Of a DNA stretch of 64,000 bases, positions 21,740 to 32,648 are shown one piece after another. The DNA comes from Sphaerulina vaccinii. Taxonomy: Eukaryota; Ascomycota; Dothideomycetes; Mycosphaerellales; Mycosphaerellaceae. Below the pieces are notes generated by a model. That model searched no databases. It was not told where the DNA came from and worked only from the letters and a program-made list of their open reading frames with translations. The translations under genes were made by a program, and so were the position numbers. The number at the start of each line of letters is the position of its first letter. The stretch's first letter is position 1. The DNA lies in NCBI GenBank assembly GCA_022570795.1, contig JAKUDP010000010.1, positions 1,860,001-1,924,000 of the forward strand, in the 5' to 3' direction.

Positions 21740-23949
21740 ATGGATCCGTCAAGCAGCGACAATTACACCTCCATTGCAAGATCTGAGCCTACGATGGACG
21801 GCCGACGTAGCCACGAAGCTGTGGTGCCGGCTTCACGACTGCACAAGCAACGATCAAACCACGGCATGCGCGCTGCGAGCCATGGACAGCCATTTGCGAT
21901 GTCAGGCTCGGGTCAAAGTACAGCATTGAGAGATAGCAGCATTCCCGGCGGCTTCGGTGATGGCACGAAAGCTCGCAAAGGGTCGATACGCAAGTAAGTA
22001 TAGTGGAAAGTCGAAGGCATCTTTACTCCTGGTTGCCTCACTGAGCTTGCACTCCATTGCGGTGCTAAGCTCAAAGACAGAGGGACATGGATGGGTTATA
22101 TCAGCATTGCTAGAGACACTTGCTGACCTTTGGATCTGCTGCTCCTAGTGCAGTGCGCAAGATCTTCGGACGACGTTCTCGAGATTCGATCAGTCAACTT
22201 CCAGCAGAGGAAGACACAATAGCTTCAGCATCGAGACATGCCTACCACAGGAGCGAGCCCCCAGCGGCACTCTCTCCGCAGCCTGAGCTTCCGGAACCGC
22301 AAATGGACGACGAGATTGTTCAGCGAGTGCTGTCTTCTTCTTATCCTGCGGATCGACCAAGTTTTAGCAGAACAACCTCTCCGTATGCATTACAATTCCC
22401 GAACAGTGTGAGACTTAAGCCTATGGATCTCAGCAACCAGTTTAGCTCCCCTCCCAATGCACTGAAACGTCGTAAGACACTTCCGAGCATGTTGGCAGAA
22501 GAAGGAGGCACGACCGAGTCGGAGGAAGTTACAGATACAGAACCGGTGCCAGGTCTTGGTGATACGCGTGAAGAAAGCACCGTGAAGAGCAGAGCAGACG
22601 TTGTCAAAAAGGATAGAAGGAAGTCGAGAAGTGCAGATGATCTTCAAGCTGCTACAGCTAGGGACCAGAGCCTGCCTAGAAAGAGAAGCGAAGAGATTCG
22701 ATACTGGCGGGACAACTTGCAGTCAGAAGTGATGCGAGGGAACATGGTACAGTCTTCACGAGATCAAGCTGCAATAATGCGTCCGGACATTTCTCGAGGC
22801 AGTGAGAGGCCGGTGTCGCCGCGAGAGCAAGATGAAGGAGAGCACCCAGTAGTGCTAATTTCGCGTTCCTCAGAGCGGGATGATGTGCCTTCGAAACCTG
22901 CTACTGTGAAGAGTAGCCCCTCGCAACATCGTGGGCCCGCGACTTCGTTCGTCGATGACTATCGTAGGCCATCTTCTGGTGTCGGCACGGAAATGTCCAG
23001 AGATCTGGAAGATCGTGTTGCAAAGCTGGAAGCTGGACTGCAGAACTTCCAGAAATCATTGCAAAAGCTCACAGCCGACCGGAATCGGAGGACCATAGTG
23101 ATGGGCGGCAGCATCACCACTAGAGGCAGTTCTGGCGACATGCGAACACCAAGCTTACTCGCGGATACACTTGCTGATGCACTGGAACCATCAGGCTACG
23201 AGTATGAGTATGGACATACACTGCGTCCTTCGACTTCGCCACAGCCACCGCTTCCACCCTCGATCCAAGGGCGTGTGGAGGATCCTTTTGGCCCAGATCT
23301 ACCTATGCCAAGGTCATCCACGACTCACGCTGGACCACTGACTAGCCACGCTCCTACCGCATCACGATCAACCGAGCCGCGACTGGAGCCCGAAAGACCA
23401 CCTACTCCTCACACAACCTCAGCCACCATGGCTGCTGTCACACCCGGTACAAATGGATCAGGTGGCACTGCTCAACCTCAGCAATACACGTTCCGCTCTT
23501 TGTACGAGATGCTGGCAGACGAGCGATCTGCACGACGAAAGCTCGAAAGCCAACTTAAAGGACTGCGGCAGGAGATATCTGACCTCCACACGCAGGTCAA
23601 TTCAACGTCCAACATACAAAGCAGCACGAGAAGCAGTTACATGCTAGCTGGTACGTCAAGTCGGCTACAAGATCTTCTGCGCGAGACAGGAGAGGGCAGC
23701 CCGCCAGACGCTTCACCGCGATCTCTTCAGAGACAAGCTGCGATATCTGGCCAGTCTTCTGGCGGATGCGCACCTGTGATTAGTCGTTTCAGCGGCTCAG
23801 ACAGTGAGGTTCTCACGCAGGACTTTCCCCAGGAGTACGATGATCTCGATACACCATATGAAGCCTATAGAACACCACGGGAAGAGCGTAGTAAGTGGAG
23901 TCTAGCAGAGAAGCTAGAAGTGGAGAACAAAGATACCGACATGTTTTGA
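21740..23949 (+). CDS. Uncharacterised Ser-rich coiled-coil protein
   Basis: Exons 21740..21993 and 22149..23949 join across a 155-bp intron to give 684 residues. The splice creates GSIRNAVRKIFGRRSRD, a basic stretch I have seen in conserved filamentous-fungal proteins without known function. The rest is largely disordered: Ser/Pro/Arg-rich, with HAYHRSEPPA near residue 115. Two segments predict coiled coils: around residues 420-445 (LEDRVAKLEAGLQNFQKSL) and 585-610 (EMLADERSARRKLESQLKG, then LRQEISDLHTQ). There is no membrane helix or catalytic motif. The start is uncertain; several in-frame codons exist upstream in the leader. No function is proposed. Confidence 0.7.
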
Positions 23950-24621
23950 TTCGGTCGGATTATCAGACTACGATTCATTGACTTTATGCATTGCATGACC
24001 TTCGACCTTTATTGCATCAGGAGCTTGTGGTTTGGATGTACGTGTATGATTAGGAGATACCCCAAGATCCCCTTTGTTGTATTTAGTTCCTCGCATGTAC
24101 GTGTATAGAACTTGATTCAGGTGTGCTGCACTAGAATTCGATTACTGAAGATGGTCGTGATGACATTACGATTACGAGCAGTATTTTGCTATCCCTGCGA
24201 CACATGCACTGACAACTCGATCGTGATAAGACAACCCACCTATGTAAGCGGTCGGGTGCGAATAGATTCTTCAGACCTGGTGTGGCTGAAACCACTCCAT
24301 GTCGCCTAGAAGGGCTCCTATAAGCCTGGCACATATTCTGGCACTCGATGCTCGACTTAGCCCTATTCTGACTATGTGTGACCGGCAATAGATGGACTAG
24401 AACACCTGTCACGATGGCAAATGCGATGCCGCGTCAGGTATAGCACGTGGTGGTTTTGTAAGCTGATGACTGCTGATGTACATAAGATAAGAGTTAGGTG
24501 AGTGAATGGAGGTGATCACAGAATTGGTAGTCGTGATTTGTGCATCTAGCAGAAGGGTGCAGACAAAGCTCCATGCGGAAGTTCTCAGCAATGCCTCTAT
24601 GGCTATCGACCCTACTATTGC
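23950..24621. other. Convergent intergenic region
   Basis: This lies between the ends of the coiled-coil gene (+) and the NBS1 gene (-). A short direct repeat of TGTACGTGTAT occurs near 24036 and 24095. Nothing else was recognised. Confidence 0.5.
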
Positions 24622-27213
24622 TCACCGTCTGCGTCTTCTGAAAGCCCTAGGGTCGTCGTCATCACTCACTTCAGTTGCAGCAGGAGTGACAGTTCTACTA
24701 TTGACTGACGTGGCGATAGTTCTGGCCTGCTTCGCAGCAGGTGCTGACAGTTGTGTCGTGGCAGGTCTCTTTCCAGCGGCTCTTTTCTGCGTGTCTGTGC
24801 CAAGTGTAGACTGGCTTGTCGACTTGGAAGTACTCTTTGAACCTCGAGGAGCATCAAACATGGCATTGGCTTCGGCCTCATCTTCATCCATCTGTCGACT
24901 GCTGTGAAGTCGTCGACGGAACACCGCGCGTTCCTCTTCGTCAACGACTTCGCGGGCATTACCCTCGCCATAGTTGACCGAAGAGCCAGTGACCGTAGCG
25001 CCATCGCGACCTTGCGAGACACGGCCCTGTGAAGCTATCTGAGATCGTGACTGGCCCTTCTTTTGCTTGCGTGGATTCGCGTCGCCGTTCTCAAGCCAGT
25101 GCTCCTCACCCAAGCCATTTGTGCGTGATGATCGGTCTTCGAGGACGATTATATGGCTTCGCGACTGCGAGTCATCCTCGGACGCCGCTCGTACTTTCTC
25201 TTGGGCAGCATTCGGTTGTCGTCTCTTGAACTTCTTGAAGTTTGGGCGACCTGTCCAAGCGGGATTGTCACTGACAGTGATTGATGGCTGTATCGATCGC
25301 ACAGGCAATTCCATCTGCGCGAACATATCCGGATTCTTGTCCTTGTCACCCAAGAATGGGAGCTCTTCGCCCTGGTAACCTTGCTGTAGAGCCTCCTCAT
25401 CCCGTCGATGCTCCTCTTCTTGTGCCTCACGTTTGGCTATCATCTTTGCTCTGGTTTCGTCAACTGCCTTCTTGCCTTTCTTGGGTTTGGCTTCAGCCTT
25501 GCCAGATTTGGGCTCTTCCTTTTCTTTGACTGCTTCGGGAGCTGGAGTCGGTCTTGGTGGCGCTGCCGCCGCCTGCTTGGCCTCTTCGATCTTACGCCGT
25601 TTGTGCAGGGCCTGACCAGGAAACATGCGTTCGTGTCTCTGTTCTGCAGTCTCTTTGTTTGGCTCCTCTTCCTCGACTGGAGCAGGTCGCTTCTGTGGTA
25701 CACGCTGGCTCGTGTTAGGGACTTGAGAGGCCATATCGACGTCCATGCTCTCTGCTGGAGTGGCCGCCCGATGGCCATTGGACTGCTGATATGACGATGG
25801 TTCTGGTGACCTCGAAGGTGCTCGTATTATTGAGCTTGGCTCGAGATCATCGAGTTCGAACTTTTTCGTCTCAAACCGGCGTCTCTTCCTCGTCGGCGGT
25901 GGTGCTTGTGAATCTTCTGCTTGTTGCATATTGACAGCATCAGTGCTTCGAGGCGGCGCTACTATCTCGCTTGATGCTGGTATCCGTGAGTTTGCTAGAC
26001 TTCCAGATGGAGGTGGAACTGAGCTTATGCTTGGGCGCTCACTTGCGCTGCCAGTAATATCGTTCATAGCTCTGCGCTGCTGTAATGGTGGCGTCTGACG
26101 GAGCGAGCTTGTGTCAACCGAAAGGACTACATCCAGCAGCTCGCCCTGTTCGATCGATCTTTGATTGAGCGCGTCGTCCAGTTCGGCATGGACATCGCGA
26201 AACTTCTCCGTATCCTTCATTTGCACAATGACGATGCCGCCTGGACCTGGCTCGTCACTGAGCGAGAACCCAAGTGACTCTTTCTTGCCGACAAGGCCCT
26301 TCACATAATCAGTGACTGACTTGATAGATGTTTCACCTAGCGTGAATTCGAAGCATAGTGTCTTGCCACCCGCAGCACTAATAACAGGTGCCAAAGTCTC
26401 GTGCTGTGAAGGATCCATAAAGACGAATGTGTAATATTGAAACAATTCCGCGCGGGCAGGATTAGGCTTGAGCCAGCTGTTCTCGCGCGGCTTTGGCTCT
26501 GTACTGGCCGGGACAATGTGCGCATCCTCTCGCGGCCAGTGCTTGTCAAAATCCTCCTCCAGCAGGCTTGGACGTGGTGAGCCGTCTTCCTCCTGGCCAT
26601 CCTGCTTACAAGCTGCTGCCAGTGCATCCACAAAAGACGCTGTTACCAACCATGATCCTTGTATCAACGCATGCAACGCAGCGCCTGTGTTTCGTTTCTT
26701 TGCAATGGTATGTGTGGTCTTCCCTGGGACGTATTCGGGCACGAGCTTGAGATCACAGGCCGCGAACGTGGCGCGCTCTTTGAGCAGCGCAGTCCCATTC
26801 GCCCTCTGCGCCTTCGAGACGCCAGCGCTGAAGCCAATGACGACAGGTCGCCACTCGAGAACGAGTATGCTCTCTGCACTGCCGATCTTGAAGGTGTGTT
26901 TGATTCCCGACAGCGTCCTGGTCTGATCGTCTGCCGGTAGCCGCTCTTCATCGATGTATGTGCCCGTCTTGCCTTCACCTGTGACTGTGACGCTGCTCCT
27001 GCCGGAGAGATAGGAATCGACATCGGAATCGTGACCATCGTTGGCATTATCGACGTTGCCGATCTCGAGCCAGAGATGTTTGCGTGACACGGACTTGTGT
27101 GCGATGTGATGGTGTCGCTGCACGCCCTGCGGTTTCGCCGTCAATCGACCAAAGAGATGCTTCGACCCTGGGCGCAGCCATATCGACCGGTCATCCCACG
27201 ACAACACCCACAT
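24622..27213 (-). CDS. NBS1/nibrin-like subunit of the MRN DNA-break repair complex
   Basis: This is an 863-residue intronless protein. I start at 27213 (MWVLSWDD); the frame is open a little further but without ATG. The N-terminus is an FHA domain: KHLFGR at about 18-23 and VSRKHLWLEI at about 43-52 are its phosphopeptide-binding motifs. A tandem-BRCT-like region follows (about 110-330). The middle is long, charged and disordered, and the last residues read DDDDPRAFRRRRR, a basic end typical of fungal NBS1/RcaA proteins. Known of the family: it bridges Mre11-Rad50 to damage-checkpoint kinases at double-strand breaks in the nucleus. Length agrees with fungal homologues. The promoter gap to the next gene is only 220 bp. 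Confidence 0.87.
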   Translation of the reverse strand: MWVLSWDDRSIWLRPGSKHLFGRLTAKPQGVQRHHHIAHKSVSRKHLWLEIGNVDNANDGHDSDVDSYLSGRSSVTVTGEGKTGTYIDEERLPADDQTRTLSGIKHTFKIGSAESILVLEWRPVVIGFSAGVSKAQRANGTALLKERATFAACDLKLVPEYVPGKTTHTIAKKRNTGAALHALIQGSWLVTASFVDALAAACKQDGQEEDGSPRPSLLEEDFDKHWPREDAHIVPASTEPKPRENSWLKPNPARAELFQYYTFVFMDPSQHETLAPVISAAGGKTLCFEFTLGETSIKSVTDYVKGLVGKKESLGFSLSDEPGPGGIVIVQMKDTEKFRDVHAELDDALNQRSIEQGELLDVVLSVDTSSLRQTPPLQQRRAMNDITGSASERPSISSVPPPSGSLANSRIPASSEIVAPPRSTDAVNMQQAEDSQAPPPTRKRRRFETKKFELDDLEPSSIIRAPSRSPEPSSYQQSNGHRAATPAESMDVDMASQVPNTSQRVPQKRPAPVEEEEPNKETAEQRHERMFPGQALHKRRKIEEAKQAAAAPPRPTPAPEAVKEKEEPKSGKAEAKPKKGKKAVDETRAKMIAKREAQEEEHRRDEEALQQGYQGEELPFLGDKDKNPDMFAQMELPVRSIQPSITVSDNPAWTGRPNFKKFKRRQPNAAQEKVRAASEDDSQSRSHIIVLEDRSSRTNGLGEEHWLENGDANPRKQKKGQSRSQIASQGRVSQGRDGATVTGSSVNYGEGNAREVVDEEERAVFRRRLHSSRQMDEDEAEANAMFDAPRGSKSTSKSTSQSTLGTDTQKRAAGKRPATTQLSAPAAKQARTIATSVNSRTVTPAATEVSDDDDPRAFRRRRR

Positions 27214-27433
27214 TGCCGTGGTCGTTGCCAAAAGCGAGTGTGGTGCGTGTCAGAAGAGAGCAGAAGTGGGAAGTTGGCCATCAATGTCGCGTAGGCAGAA
27301 ACGCGGCTTGATCCGTGTGACGCGAAGAAGGAGCGAACAATATCTTTCGGCGCCGAAAGGAGGCAGCAGTCCGGACACTGATTACCATTGGGGATTCTGT
27401 CTCATTTGCTATATATGAAGAGCCACACGCTGG

Positions 27434-29624
27434 TTACAGATCAAGATTAGAGTCCAAGAACTCCTCCATAAACGCCCAAGCTGGATCTTCAAACATGTTC
27501 GCCCAGCCAGTGGTTTCTGGAAAGAGCAGATTCATGTCAGACTGTGCAGCCAACACATCATCGTTATGGCTCGTCTGTACGGGCTGAGGCAACAATTCTT
27601 TGTCTGCTAGCAGTGATTCCAAGGCCTCGAGCAGTCTGACCATACGCCGTGCTCCAGTGCTCTCACGACTGGTGTCGCGGCAGATGTCACGAGAGTCTCT
27701 GAGAATCTTGCGGAGACCATACTTCTCTTCCAGAGTCAGACAAGTTATGCTCGCCTTCTGATCCTGGCATAGTATAAGGCAGAGTGCCATTACGCTTAAG
27801 AGAAAGTCGTTGAACGTGATGCTACTCATGAGCCAGCAATCGGCATGATACTGCCCGCCAGGCTTGAACTCTGGGTACATTTCTAGGAAAGCTCGGGTAA
27901 TGGTCATGGCAGCGTCGTAAGATATCTTGATGCTAGCTTCGCGGCCTAGGGTTATGTGTTTCCTATGCAGAACGACACGACACTTTTCGTACATGAGTTG
28001 GAGACATCGTCGAGTTACGATGACCATGATGGGAGTTGTCTCTGCTGCTGATGTGTGACACTGATGCAGTGCTGCGGGAATCGAGTTGTAGGCTTCATCC
28101 AGCTCTTGCTGTCGCTGGAGTAGATGGGCCTCCTGGAAGTCGTCACTCGTGCACAGAGCGTATTTCAGGATCCGCGCAAAGACGTCCATGAGCATCAGCT
28201 TCGCGATGTAGAAGGTCATCCTCGTGATGTCGCTGTTCGACCTAGGTCTTGGTAGGCTTTGCATCGATTCGTCTAGGTCGGCATCACTGTAATTGCCCGG
28301 TGCAGCAGTGTCCCATGTGCCAGCTTGGAGGCTATGAGGTAGTCCCAGTTGAAAGGAGTTTAGTAGATCAAGCTGTATGATCAATGACCAGGTCCTTCTC
28401 CTCATCTCACCTTCAAAGGGTGTAATGTGTTGTAGACGCTCCGGATCGCGATGGTAGCCGAGCGTATATGCAAGTGGCACTAATATACCGAAGAGTATTC
28501 CCAAGTCACGGCATGGATCTAGTACAAGTAAGCAATTGTCTATCACTCATTCATGGCAATGCCGGAAGACTACGTCGTGTGTACCGTACCCTAACCTGTA
28601 CACGTCCGAGGAGATCAGGAGAAGTACATGTGCCACCAGATTAACTTACCCAGGCCATCTGTAAGTCTAGCTTGAACGAATGCAGTGATAGCCTCAATTG
28701 CGAAACGCTGTGGCTTGTTGTAGTGTCCAACGGCAAGACATTGTGTCGCAGCGTAACGAGATCCAGGAGAATCTGTGTTCGCCACTGGTCCAGTACGTTC
28801 AGACAGGTAGAACATTGAGAACCGTATAGAGATCCATAATATGGGAGTGCTGGATCTGAAAGTAAAGTCAGCAAGAGTCAATAGTCATTCATCGCACTTC
28901 TCTGGCTTGTGACATGATTGTCTTCTTACCGGTTCTTCCAGAAGCTCTCATATTGGCGATGGAACTGCTTGGCATGAATGAACGGCGCCGCGATGCCTTC
29001 AGCGCGAAAGTATGCTTCAAGCCGCTGATCACACTCCGACTTTGATGGCAGCCACTTGCTCAGAATCTGGTCCAAGGTCAGGGATCTCGCTCTGCCGAAC
29101 AGGACATCCATCTCAGAGGTGCCATTGTCATTATCATTGGCAGACGTCTGAATCCCAGAGTCCGCTTCTGATATCGTATCGCCCAAGGCAAGACGGAGTT
29201 CTTCAATGTCCGCGAGCATTGCAGCATGGTGGGTGGGTCCGGTATAGATTTGTCCGCCGTCGGGTTGCCCTGTTACTGGGGCATCGCTGTCTCGCAATGA
29301 ATGCGAGGTAACCTCAGCACTATCGTTTGTGGTCTTGACAAGATCCTGTACGAGCTGCTCAAGATGTTGAAGTCTCTCTTCCGCACGAGAGAAAGGCTTG
29401 CTTGATCCTCGTTCGCCTTGATTTCCAAATGTGAATGTCTTGTTATATGTGCAGAAAGCAGCCTCGCCTCGTTTCACACACGAGCTGCACGATGGAAGCT
29501 GTTTATCGCACTTGAGCTTGCGAGATCTGCACTGGGTGCATGTTAGGGAGTCTCTCTTTCTTGTAATGGTCTTCTTTCGTATGGCGTCGGCAGTCATTGT
29601 TGAACTTGTAGGCGTCACGAACAT
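27434..29624 (-). CDS. Zn2Cys6 fungal transcription factor
   Basis: Three exons (29624..28930, 28855..28650, 28518..27434) give 661 residues with phases closing. The zinc cluster CTQCRSRKLKC..CSSCVKRGEAAFC lies at about residues 29-58, followed by a short coiled coil (ERLQHLEQLVQDL). The fungal-specific regulatory domain spans the splices: SSTPILWISIRFSMF, then AVGHYNKPQRFAIEAI, then LGYHRDPERL and FEGEMRRRTWSLIIQLDLL. These phrases appear only with the chosen introns (74 and 131 bp). The start is uncertain: in-frame ATGs lie at 29624 and 29597, and the frame is open to 29687. The next upstream gene, an oxygenase-like gene on the same strand, ends at 29707, leaving under 100 bp between them. 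Targets unknown. Confidence 0.83.
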
Positions 29625-29706
29625 GTTACAGCAGTGCAGAGATGACAGGCTTTGAAGAATCAGGAAAACTCCGACGCCCGACTGCATAACTACTTATCAG
29701 ATTCAG

Positions 29707-30667
29707 CTATTCACACTCTTGATCCTCCCAGAAGACCAGGCACCTGAAATCGATACTCTGCCTTGCATCTCCGTAGTCATATTCGCTCTGAAAGGCGGAA
29801 TGAATGCACCGGCGTGCCCGTCCATCCTTCTTGCTGTCGAAGCATTTGATCATCAATACTTCCTCCGGCTTCATGTTCGATACATAGTACCACTTATGCG
29901 CTGGATTCGCTTTACCATAGAACACTCCGAAACCCTTTCCTACGCCGGCAGACTGCGGTATGATAGAAGTAGCTTCATGCAGGTCATTCTCGTCAACGCT
30001 GCGGCTGTCGCATACGGCTAGGGCTTCACGCGTCACCTGTTTGACAGGCCGCCAGACGTTGATAATAGCGTATCTTGTCTTCATAAGCGTCTCGGCATCG
30101 TCCACTTTGTCACGAACCAGTTGAGCGGCGCCCTCGTAGCTTTGGTCTTGTGCGCGTTAGCAAAGCAGACTTTGTGGCGACCACAAGTACGACGCACCAA
30201 CGTGGACCCACATCGAAGGTCCTGCAGTCCTGACATAATCGTCTCCGGAGACACTTTGCGCTAGCTCGATCCCTTTTTGATGCGTATCGCGTCTGCGTAC
30301 GTGTTGGAGGACTATAACGCGACTGGCGCCAGTGCTAGTCAAGTTAGTCGAGCTACGAACTCAGCAGGACATCGTCTTACGTTCGCTTCAACAGGTCCGC
30401 TGTTTCGTTGTAGACGGTAGATCGGATGTCTTCCTCGTTGTCAAAGGCCTTCTCGACACTTTCATGCTCGACCAGCTGGAAGCCATTCTTGTCGAGGTTG
30501 AAGTCCTCATTGCAGCAGCGGATGTCTCGGATTGTCACATCTGTTACGTCGAATTCTCGCAACTTCTCCTTAGCAGTGCCCAAGTAAGCAAAGCTGTCAG
30601 ATGATGGCTTGTAGTAGTTCAGTCGAGCACTGAGCAGAGGTGGGAAGCTTGTGATAGCACCAGGCAT
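29707..30667 (-). CDS. AsaB/CmcJ-like (GA4 desaturase-like) oxygenase family protein
   Basis: Exons 30667..30381, 30334..30198 and 30146..29707 join across introns of 46 and 51 bp to give 287 residues. The splices restore the family pattern LLKRTTGASRVIVLQHVRRR, then WVHVDQSYEGA, then RYAIINVWRPVKQ, and near the end YYVSNMKPEEVLMIKCFDSK. The His-x-Asp in HVDQSY and a histidine near the C-terminus (CIHSAF) are the probable iron ligands. Known of the family: members occur in secondary-metabolite clusters (AsaB of aspergillic acid, CmcJ of cephamycin), yet many fungal paralogues stand alone. No biosynthetic backbone gene is nearby. The adjacent same-strand Zn2Cys6 gene could be its regulator, which is only a guess. 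Confidence 0.8.
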
Positions 30668-31071
30668 TGTGTCTGTCAGAGCTTGCTTATTGATGTAGAA
30701 GTGTCAGTATCTCGCTGGGAAATAATCAGTAGGCACAGCGAGTGAGAACAATATATATGTGCGCGGTCGCGATCACCGCGCTCGTACCGCATGCGAGCAG
30801 TTTCTTGCCCAGCCTGTAGATTACGCATCCTGCATCACAACCATGCGATGCGAAGTGATCTTTGCGGCTTTTCAGATAGGGCTGGGAATATGCCTATAGG
30901 CAGACAGCATTTGGCGGGGGTTGCCACAAGCAATCCATTCGGAAGTGTGCTGTCCGTACTGTGCTTATACACGTAGTCAAAACTCGCATTCCCTTGCATT
31001 CACCAGTTATCGCCTGACCTGAAAAATAACGCCGTGCTCGATGCTCAAACGACATAATGGATATCAGCTAG
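30668..31071. other. Upstream region of the AsaB-like gene
   Basis: These 404 bp lie between the oxygenase start and the end of the Rab5 gene, both leftward. No gene was recognised. Confidence 0.45.
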
Positions 31072-31886
31072 CTAGCAAGCACACCCTTCCTTTGGGCCAG
31101 CTTCGCCACGAGTGTTGAGATTCACACTGCTGTTGTTCTGATTGCCACTGATAGCAGCTTGTGTACCGTTTCCGGCACCTGCTCGTGGACCCTTCAAACT
31201 GGTCTCGGGAATCGCATTCGCAATGGCTGTGAAGACCTCGCTGACATTGTGGCCGGTCTTAGCGCTAGTCTCGAAGAACAACAGGCTCTCCTCGTCTGCA
31301 TACGCTTTGGCCTCCTTTGAGCTGACCTTGCGTACAGCGCCTGTATCTTCTTCCTCGGCATTCTCGGACTCTTGCTGCTCGCCCTCAGGCGCATCGTCTT
31401 CGCACAGATCCAGCTTGTTGCCGACAAGCGCAATGACAATGCCCGGGGAGGCCTGGCGCTGCAGCTCTGCGACCCAATGCTTCGCCTTAACCAGACTGCT
31501 CGGTTTCGTGATGTCGTATACCACAAGGGCGGACTGGGCGTTTCGGTAATACATGGGCGCCAGACTGGCGAATCGCTCCTGGCCCGCAGTATCCCATATC
31601 TCAAACTTGATAGTCCTGTTGGGCAGTTGGCACTTTTGTGTGAGGAAGGCGGCGCCGATGGTGGGCTCCTTGTTCGGCTGGAAGTCGTTGTTGACGAAGC
31701 GCAGCACTAGAGACGACTGTAGGCAGCCACATTAGCAGCCATCATACCTTATCGTGTCACGTATCACATCCATCTCGTATAGGCGCGCATGCCGGCTGGA
31801 GGCAGAGGACGACTCACTTTACCGACGGCGGCCTCTCCGAGCAGCACGAGCTTGACGCTGCTGCTCGGCTTTGGAGTGTCAGCCAT
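31072..31886 (-). CDS. Rab5-family small GTPase (Ypt5/Vps21 type)
   Basis: Exons 31886..31818 and 31716..31072 join across a 101-bp intron to give 237 residues. GTPase motifs are complete: P-loop GEAAVGKSS at 17-25 (formed across the splice), switch I EPTIGAAF, switch II WDTAGQERF, NKLD, and ETSAK. The sequence ends CAC, a geranylgeranylation signal. The effector region EPTIGAAFLTQK and KFEIWDTAGQERFASLAPMY place it with Rab5. A 25-residue acidic insert follows NKLDLCEDD; filamentous-fungal Rab5 proteins commonly carry one. Known role: tethering and fusion at early endosomes. The leader upstream of 31886 has a GTT/CAA repeat near 32033. Confidence 0.92.
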
Positions 31887-32648
31887 GGTGGAGGAGGTGG
31901 ATGGAGGAGAAGCCGCTCGATTCGCGCGCAGGCTTCGTCCGACGTTGTAGTCGCTCGTTTTGGCGGAGATCTGTCTCCTCGGCACGGAGGAGTACTCGTC
32001 GTCGCGGTGGATGGGGTATCGGTGGTGATGTTGTTGTTGTTGTCGTGCGAGAGTAGTCTGTGATGTTGTAGAGTTGGTGATGTTGGTGCTCAACGTCAAT
32101 CGCCTTCTCCGATCTCAAAGCTTAACTCTCTTAGATCACTTCCAAGTTCCTTCCCTCATACACGTACTTCGGAGCTTCTATCGCATACCACGAATTGGCA
32201 ACATGCACTGGTCTGACAGATGAAGTCCCATCAAGCAATCAGTTGGGCCAGCACGAAGAACTTAATCTCAGCGTTGGTGGAGCACCGCCATCGAAAGCCA
32301 TGTTCATGTTCAATGCTGACACGATGTCGCAACCCTCCTCACATCTTTACTACAACCGTGGTCAAACTATCGATATGCTTCACAATAGCGTGATCGCGAC
32401 GTACAGAAGTACACAGATGTCAAATCTCGAACTGGATCTATCAGTCTATCTGGCTCAGTATCTATTGCTACATTACATTTCTCTGTCAACGGACGAGAAT
32501 GCTTGTTTGGTGTCAGTGCAAGTCTTTTGCACCCTCCTGATCAATACTCTGAAAGAGAACAGCAACACCGAGACACCTGAACACATATGGTACACCTGTT
32601 CCGAACACCCAAGCCATGCAACTCCAGATAAACTGCTGTCATGCCTTC
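31887..32648. other. Upstream region of the Rab5 gene
   Basis: These 762 bp include the Rab5 leader, with short trinucleotide runs, and the 3' UTR of the DUG2 gene. A plus-strand frame ending at 32686 runs into the end of DUG2; I do not consider it a gene. Confidence 0.5.

Noticed and set aside
11150..31071. A secondary-metabolite cluster around the regulators, the Old Yellow Enzyme and the AsaB-like gene
   Set aside because: No polyketide synthase, peptide synthetase, terpene cyclase or prenyltransferase is present, and housekeeping genes separate the candidates.
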